This document shows, in pieces, positions 57,615 through 64,000 of a stretch of DNA of 64,000 nt. Origin of the DNA: Juglans regia (taxonomy: Eukaryota > Streptophyta > Magnoliopsida > Fagales > Juglandaceae); NCBI RefSeq assembly GCF_001411555.2, contig NC_049911.1, positions 36,841,340 through 36,905,339 on the forward strand. Reading direction: 5' to 3'. The first letter of the stretch is position 1; each line of letters begins with the position of its first letter. The notes under the pieces were generated by a model that searched no databases, was not told the origin of the DNA, and was given only the letters and a program-made list of their open reading frames with translations. The position numbers were made by a program, and so were the translations under genes.

Positions 57615-59189
57615 ATGGCCGAGCTCTCTTTGTGTTGCAATAGCTTGACTCCCCGAGCACTACCACCACGGCCAGTTCAGCATCCTCGGTCAAGTCCAAG
57701 CTGGATACCTACAGGTGGCTTAGAGCAAAGACGTGGAACAAGAGCAGCGTTCGCAGCAAAACCTGGTGGATTTTCGCTTAATTCGGTATTACTCTTTTGA
57801 TTTGTAGCTCTAGTTTCCGCAACGATTTTTGGACCACGTTTGTTTCCCTCTCATGGCTCTTACTTTTAAAGACGAACCAACTATGGTCAGCAAATGTATG
57901 CCAGATAGTTTGTCATATTAATATGAAGTGTGCAGAGACAGTTCCAATATCGTTTGCCTGTGTAGAAATTAAAACGAGTCATTACAGCACACTCTAAAAG
58001 CATACCCATTTCATGGCTTAGCGTCTCGTTCTTCATAAGTAATGTCACCAGCACAAATCATCAACTCTTTTAATCACACTTTTAGTAATTCCTTAGTGGC
58101 ATTGTGTCACTTGCGAACCCTAATCAGTAACTTAATTAGAGAGTTTCGGTCCTAGAAACCATACCACAACCTGTTCAAAGCTCTGCTAGCCTAGTTGTGG
58201 CTTCTATATTGCATCTGGGTCCGAAATAAAAAATCTTGGCAAAAGAGCCCTGCATTTCCCAACTTTTCATATGCCCAAAAAATTATAAAACAAATCTGAA
58301 AGTACTTCAAACAGCTATACAAATGAGCCGGCAACACCATGTCTCTGCATGAGGATTGATTTTATCCTTGGCTATAATCCTTGGCGTGGTTAATTGGGAT
58401 GTGTTTGACAGTTATATATATGGCAGTCTCAACATTGCCTGTGTGTGAAAGTCAACACCATCTCTCTGCATGAGAGAAGGAGAGCAGATATAGAATATGG
58501 AACGGTCAGATCACTGTTTTATCATTTATGAGAAAGAACCTAAAAAACCTTTCGATCGGGAGCTTGATTGACTGGATTATAAATTACGTGAACACAAAGG
58601 AGCGACCTACTAAGCAAAGAGTATCTTCGAGTTATATCTCCATTGCTTTTACTGATGGTATAAATATAATGCAAATTCGAATTTAGATTATCATGTATGT
58701 TTGCATTTTTTTCGAATGGTGTGCAGATCTCGAAAAGTTGTCAAACATGTAGAGGAAAAGGTGCTATAGAATGTCCAGGCTGTAAGGTAGTGCTTGTGCA
58801 TGTGCGTGTGTAGGGGCCAAGGCTCTGCAGGGGATCATTAAGATTTTATTTATTTGTTTGGCCTGGACTGACTTGTGCTTGAACTCAGGAGAACAATGAG
58901 CCTTCATATTCTCGTTTTTGTTTTATTTTCGATATTCTGATCAAGCTAAATAATTTTTTCATCTGTAGGGAACAGGAAAAAATAAGAAGAATGGAAATAT
59001 TTTTGAGCGCTGGAAGTAAGTTCATTGTATTTTTGATGAATTAGCTTGGCTTATCTATGAATTGAAGAATGTATATTAGTTTTTAATGTGCATTGGTTTA
59101 GATGTTTTGACTGCCAAGGATTCGGGCTAAAGAGTTGCCCTCGCTGTGGGCAGGGTGGGCTAACGCCAGAGCAAAGGGGAGAGAGATAA
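57615..59189 (+). CDS. Plastid-type DnaJ zinc-finger (cysteine-rich) protein
   Basis: Exons are 57615-57785, 58727-58786, 58969-59015 and 59102-59189, GT-AG with phases that join cleanly, giving about 121 residues. The N-terminus is Ser/Arg/Pro-rich with few acidic residues, as in chloroplast transit peptides (MAELSLCCNSLTPRALPPRP). The remainder is a four-cysteine-pair DnaJ-type zinc finger: CQTCRGKG, CPGC, CFDCQGFG, CPRCGQGG, ending LTPEQRGER. There is no J domain, so it belongs to the small DnaJ-related proteins (like BSD2 or LQY1) that help assemble or repair plastid complexes. The exact member is uncertain; the sequence around NKKNGNIFERWKC resembles an uncharacterised dnaJ-related protein in Arabidopsis. 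Confidence 0.88.
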
Positions 59190-60731
59190 CTTCCAAGTTG
59201 TTTATAGCACATTGAATTTATACATTGTACCTATTTATGGAAATTGATCCGAATACTTGATGAGAAATCAGGATCAATAGTTAAAACTTGTATTTGTTAC
59301 TCTGCAAGGAGTCTGATTAACTTCGCTAGCTACAGTTGGACCCCTCAATTGTCTCGACCTGCAAAACCAAGTATGCTTATTAATCAGAAGAGACGAGAGC
59401 GTGCAGTGTGCACAACACTATCCAAATACAGGAAACTTTTGAGCTCTATTCACGAGAAAGATGTAGAATTGCTGCTCCCTCCCAGCAACAGCAGAGAGGG
59501 GTAGGTGTGGCGTGGTGTGTTGGTATCGAAGCCTAGCTATCATTCATCTATCTGCTTGGTAGTTGCCAACACACGCATCTCTATAAAATAAAGAGGAAGA
59601 TGAGCAAGTTCAAATATAAGCCCTGCGCCTCCAAGACTCTGTTATATATATAGTGTTTAGTGCATCGTGATGATAAGGGTGGACACTTGTTATATATATA
59701 TTAAATACGGTATGTATGAGAGAATGTCTCAAAATGTACGTGGACACTTGTTGCGTAACATGACGTTTTGACTAGGAAAACATACTAACTAACCCCGTTA
59801 ACCATGCAAAGCCCTCTCTCTCTCTCTCTCTCTACAGCCACTCTTCCTCTTCCTAGGGGTTGGCTTAATTTCCATGTACGTAATCGGCATTGATCTCCAA
59901 TTTCATTCAGGTATTCATATCTTATGTTTTGTCATGATCTATTTGTGATTCTCTATTTTAAATCACCATCTATTTGTGAAGATTCATCATGTCCTTAATT
60001 CTTTCATTTGTTCGATTCCTTTTATCGCATTAATTATAGATCGGGAAATTGGAAGAATTAGTTGCGTTGCGTTGCGTGCATATATTTAATCAAATAGTTC
60101 ATCGTATTTCGGAAACCATGGAAACTACTGCATTTTATTTGTGATGATTTTCATAACAATGATTTTTTTTTTTTTTTAAATATCGAGTACTAAGCTATTG
60201 TTTTTTGGGATATTAATTATGCCCTCGCAATATATATGCATTGTTTGTTTGTCTTTCCATATGGTTTTCAAGAGCTTTTCCTTTGGAATGGTTTTGACAT
60301 GATTTTCTTTTATTTCCTTGATATTACAAGAAAAGGAACGGAGAGTGAGTGGCTATCCATTTTTAATATGAAACCGAACGTACCCACCCCGATGGATCCA
60401 TCGAGTTTGAGAGACAGACAATTGGTTACCAATAAACTGATGAGACAGTCATAAATTTAGGAAGATAATTAGAACCTAATTTGGAATTAATACGCGAGGG
60501 TGGCATTAAAAACCTCAGTAGTACTGATTAATTCAGCAAGAAGATGATCATCATGTAGCTAGCTAGCGTTGATTTATTTATTCCTGATCGTCGATCGAGC
60601 ATCAGATTGTTTTAAAATATGATTTCTTATTCATTGGGTTGGGTACTTACGTAAATGCATATATGGCGTCTATTTTTCTAAATACTCATCGAATTAAACG
60701 TACGTACGTACTGTTCTCTCTGCAGTTTAAG
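59190..60731 (+). other. Spacer and leader region of the V-ATPase G gene
   Basis: After the DnaJ gene's 3' UTR, a (TC)n run lies at about 59815-59833, and a pyrimidine-rich leader-like segment ends TTTCATTCAG/GTATTC near 59910. A good acceptor (CTCTCTGCAG) lies at 60716-60725, six bases before the V-ATPase ATG. I infer a 5'-UTR intron of about 0.8 kb. No other coding sequence is recognised. Confidence 0.5.
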
Positions 60732-61765
60732 ATGGATTCCTTTAGAGGACAAGGTGGCATTCAGATGCTGTTAACTGCGGAACAGGAGGCCCAACACATC
60801 GTTTCCAGTGCTAGAAACTGTAACGCCTAACTTTATAGAGCATTGCTATTCATAAGCTCATACACCACACACCATAATTATTTTTATTATTTTTTTAAAG
60901 TTTTTTTTGGTTTTATTATTCTTAAAATAATTGAATTATTTTACTCATAATTCATATACCACACATTTGATAAGAGAATAAAATTAAAAAAATTATAAAA
61001 ATGATGGTGTGTTGTGTATGAGGCTTAGAAATAAAATTTTTCAACTTTATATATATATATATACGTTCCACCTACACCTGCTTCTCCATAATTAATATAT
61101 CAAATTAATATCTGTCTAATTAATTAAGAGTTTCATAATACTACGTACTCTTGAAGACTATTTAAATCATATCTCCCAACATTAATTAGCCTCATCATCC
61201 CCCCAATTGTTTTAATTAAGCTTCTCACTTTTTTTTTTTAAATGTCATTTTTTTCATATGAATCTCTCACTTTGCCTTATATTAATGATCAGTAAAGATA
61301 AAAAGGTTGAAGCAAGCGCAAGAAGACGCAGATAGGGAGGTGGGACTCTATCGCTCTCATCTGGAAGCTGAGTTCCAAAAGAAAATTGCTGAGGTACCTC
61401 CTCAATTTGTAACCATTCTTGTTTCCATCAACTCGACGTGTTTAATGTCTTTATGAAATTCTTATCATCATGATCGCCACCATGAATTTTATAAATCATG
61501 ACTTTTTCTTTGGGTGTGCGTGTGCAAGCTGCAAAACATGAGATTTTCGAGTTTAGCTTGCTTGATTTCAAGATTTTGTTCTTTTTGTACGTCATTGGGT
61601 CTTATATAATTATCTTCATAGACTAGTGGGAGCTCTGGGTTTAATGCAAAACGGCTTGAAGTGGATACTGAAGTGAAGATTCAAAACTTGAAGGAATCAG
61701 CATCTAGAATCTCATCTGATGTGATTGGCATGCTCATCAAGCATGTTACAACATTGAATAAATGA
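60732..61765 (+). CDS. VHA-G: V-type proton ATPase subunit G
   Basis: Exons are 60732-60819, 61293-61393 and 61622-61765, joined in phase by GT-AG introns, giving 110 residues, the standard length. It opens [20 protein letters not shown] then QHIVSSARN, the conserved N-terminal helix, continues with [16 protein letters not shown], a charged coiled coil, and ends [20 protein letters not shown]. Subunit G pairs with subunit E to form the peripheral stalks of the vacuolar/endomembrane H+-ATPase. The ATG is the only one matching the family start. Several residues differ from the Arabidopsis G1 sequence I recall ([10 protein letters not shown] versus [10 protein letters not shown]), within normal family variation. 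Confidence 0.95.
60838..61047. mobile_element. MITE in V-ATPase G intron 1
   Basis: Arms of about 48 bp face each other: left ATTCATAAGCTCATACACCA then CACACCATAATTATTTTTAT; right ATAAAAATGATGGTGTGTTG then TGTATGAGGCTTAGAAATAA. It starts only about 20 bases after the donor site of intron 1. The architecture matches 6853-7075 and 50433-50590. Confidence 0.75.
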
Positions 61766-64000
61766 TCTCATGTGTACATGAAGGTTAGTTTAACTACTTT
61801 CATCAATTAAGATACCAGCTACCAACATATTATTATAGTTTTTGTTTCGAGTTGGTTAATAGATAGGGCAAAATTGTAGCCTTTCGGATTCAAAAACTTC
61901 AACTCTTGCATGGCTAACCCTTTCTCGATGCTAGAGAAAACAGGACAGTGGCAGCATGCTCTGGTAAACAGCTAGCCCGATCGAAAACTTCAAATTAACT
62001 AGGCAGATAAATGTCTGAGCGAAAGAAATAAGAAAAGTTATCATGTCGGTCATGATCACCCCTCACCTAAAATAGTTTGTTTATGTAATTTTCTACGAGG
62101 ACCTCATATCAGGTTTGTGAAGTCTGATTTATTTTTATAACAGCTCGATTTGGTGACTCGAGTACACGATAATGATTCATTACGGTTTTATGGTAAAGTT
62201 TCAATGAGCCCTTTGGACGAAATTTTTTTAACCCTATTTGTGGCTTGATAAACGCCAAATAGAAAGTTAACTCGATGTTTGTAAAACAAATTGTTTGAGC
62301 GAAATTCAGACAGAGAGTTCGCTTGACTCTCTCTCAACATGTCGCTCGAACAAATATCAGACAGAGAGTTTTCTCAAGCGCATAACGCGATAATTGAAGA
62401 ATTAAGATTTTCGCTATGTAACCATATATATATTTATTATGAGCAGTATAGTCATCTAGAACAGTATATTTTGTTTCACGAATAATTTGTCATTCCTCAA
62501 CATAATTTGGATATATATATATATATATATATAGTCGTGAATCTCATGAATGGAATTAGATGAGTAATATATCTGATTTCGTCTGATCCCACAACTTTTT
62601 GTTTGTTTTCTTGGTAATACTGATTATGTTGTTGCGTGTTATGCAGGCAGCCATAATGAGAGAAGAAGCCATGAACGCAATATTAATAAGCTGCAACTGC
62701 ATGTATGCTGCATATATAGCAGGCCAGATGTATCTACTCTCTTTCCAATAAGCATATTTTGCCATATTTTCTTTTCTAAGCCTATTAATGTAGTCTTGAT
62801 CTGCAATTAATGATCTTTTATATTCTTTAAAATTCTTGCAATCCTACCCATTTATTTTTGTTTCCAAACCTAGTCTCATTCTTTAACATTCGCTCCGCAG
62901 CTATTAAAAAATAAGAGATCTTGTGATTAGTTGAACGTGAACCTCCAGTTAGTTCTTACATCCATGATGGTAGTGACCAATCCAAGGAGGGAAACAGATA
63001 GCAAACATGTGGGAATAAGTAGGATATAGAATGTATAATAAATAACATGCATTTGAGTTGAAATAATTAATTTAATAACTTGAGGCTTAGGATATAAAAT
63101 TTGGTAAGTAATTTTAAAGACCAAAGACTTTTTTTTACATTTATTATACAATGTCAATGAGTTTGGAGAATGCCAAAAAATGTGAAATGCTCTAGTCACT
63201 AAAACATCTCATAAAAGTAAATCCAGAGACTGACGTGATTTGATATGATACGCTAAATTGTGAAACAACTTTTTATTATAAAGAAGATATAACATATCAT
63301 ATGAAGTTATATCAATTTATGACTTGTGAGTTTATTTTTCTGAAGTAGCTGTAGCACTTCTCAATCCAACAGATAAATCACATGATTAGACCCCAACACT
63401 TCCAAATTTAAAAGCTAAGTGCAATTCTTAATCCAATGGTGACATTCTTTATCGAGTACTCCATAAATTACATTCTCATCTCATTTCATTGTATAAAATG
63501 TGACACTTTAATAACTATTAGACCATCCTTTATTTTTTTCAAAGAAAATATTAAAAATTTGATGCACAATGCAATCTCATAGTGAGGTAAAAGTGGAAGT
63601 AAGTATAGTTTGTAAAATTTTCCATCTTACCACATCATCACCACTTCACTTATAAGACTGTACATACTACATTCATTGCATCCACATTAATAAAGCACAA
63701 ATTAATTTGTTTTTTGCACTGCGTTTATAATAATTAATTACAAAAGTGAATTAAATGTTTTTTTAAGATAGTGTATTACAGAAAATAAAGTATAAACGAT
63801 CAAGAGAGGAAGAAGGTTCGCTTCCAACTTCACAATTAATTAGAGAGTAGAATGGCTCTATTCTGGCAAACTATATAACATCGTATCAACCATAAAATAC
63901 ACTTTCTTCGTATCCCTCCGCCCAGTCTTTTTTTTTTTTTTTTTTGTAGGAAAAGCGGGTTTAGATATTAGAGGTTATACAAAAAATCTATTGGAGAGAA
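61766..64000. other. Spacer downstream of the V-ATPase gene
   Basis: The first 200-300 bases should include the 3' UTR. A TA microsatellite lies at 62513-62532. 62647-62750 opens after a good acceptor as AAIMREEAMNAILISCNCMY, but no family match or donor is evident. The last kilobase is AT-rich with poly-T near 63928-63945. No gene is supported. Confidence 0.45.

Noticed and set aside
62647..62755. A possible extra exon after the V-ATPase gene (AAIMREEAMNAILISC...)
   Set aside because: The V-ATPase G reading ends at the family's normal C-terminus at 61765; this stretch has an acceptor-like start but no family match.
1..64000. A coordinated novel multi-gene system (biosynthetic cluster, defence module or similar)
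   Set aside because: The intact genes belong to unrelated, well-known families with no shared pathway, and the remaining sequence is transposon debris and spacer.

Overview
The window is nuclear DNA of a flowering plant, almost certainly a woody eudicot. The gene families are plant-specific, introns are GT-AG with AT-rich interiors, and the spacers are AT-rich and full of short inverted-repeat elements (MITEs), solo LTRs and microsatellites. The density of one MITE family (ends resembling GTTTGGATRNTNA, interiors rich in TGAGATGAGATGA) reminds me of walnut/hickory-type Fagales; that placement is inference only. All exon joins below were read by eye from splice signals, reading phase and protein-family fit.

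Layout. 1-15.5 kb: two patellin (Sec14-GOLD) genes in convergent orientation with the same four-exon structure (573-2736 plus strand; 13299-15422 minus strand), separated by about 10.5 kb of MITE-rich spacer. 15.5-26 kb: a long spacer with microsatellites, a 166-bp tandem duplication and GC-rich islands that I cannot name. 26-37.3 kb: a same-strand tandem array of three NPF (NRT1/PTR) transporter copies. The middle one is intact (567 codons); the downstream one is a decayed fragment carrying a MITE; the upstream one is broken by frameshifts, a solo LTR, and a truncated Ty1/copia LTR-gag fragment that replaces part of it. 38.5-39.1 kb: an intronless leucine-rich-repeat pseudogene of the PIRL type. 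41.5-42 kb: a small single-exon membrane-protein gene. 42-47 kb: MITE-dominated spacer with an element-in-element-in-element structure. 47.1-51.5 kb: a bHLH81-type transcription factor gene with five coding exons. 52.3-53.9 kb: a LEA/TMEM205-type protein whose single intron is 78 nt and stop-free. 54.6-56.4 kb: a pseudogene resembling the plant TFIIS N-terminal-domain family, split by a solo LTR with a perfect 5-bp target duplication. 57.6-59.2 kb: a plastid-type DnaJ zinc-finger protein. 60.7-61.8 kb: V-ATPase subunit G.

The intact genes are ordinary housekeeping, transport and regulatory genes, and nothing links them into one pathway. I see no sign of a novel multi-gene system. The most informative content is transposon archaeology: paralogous or interrupted genes act as empty-site references that fix element boundaries. 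There is also an exitron-like intron in the LEA gene. I found no tRNA, rRNA or CRISPR that I could support.
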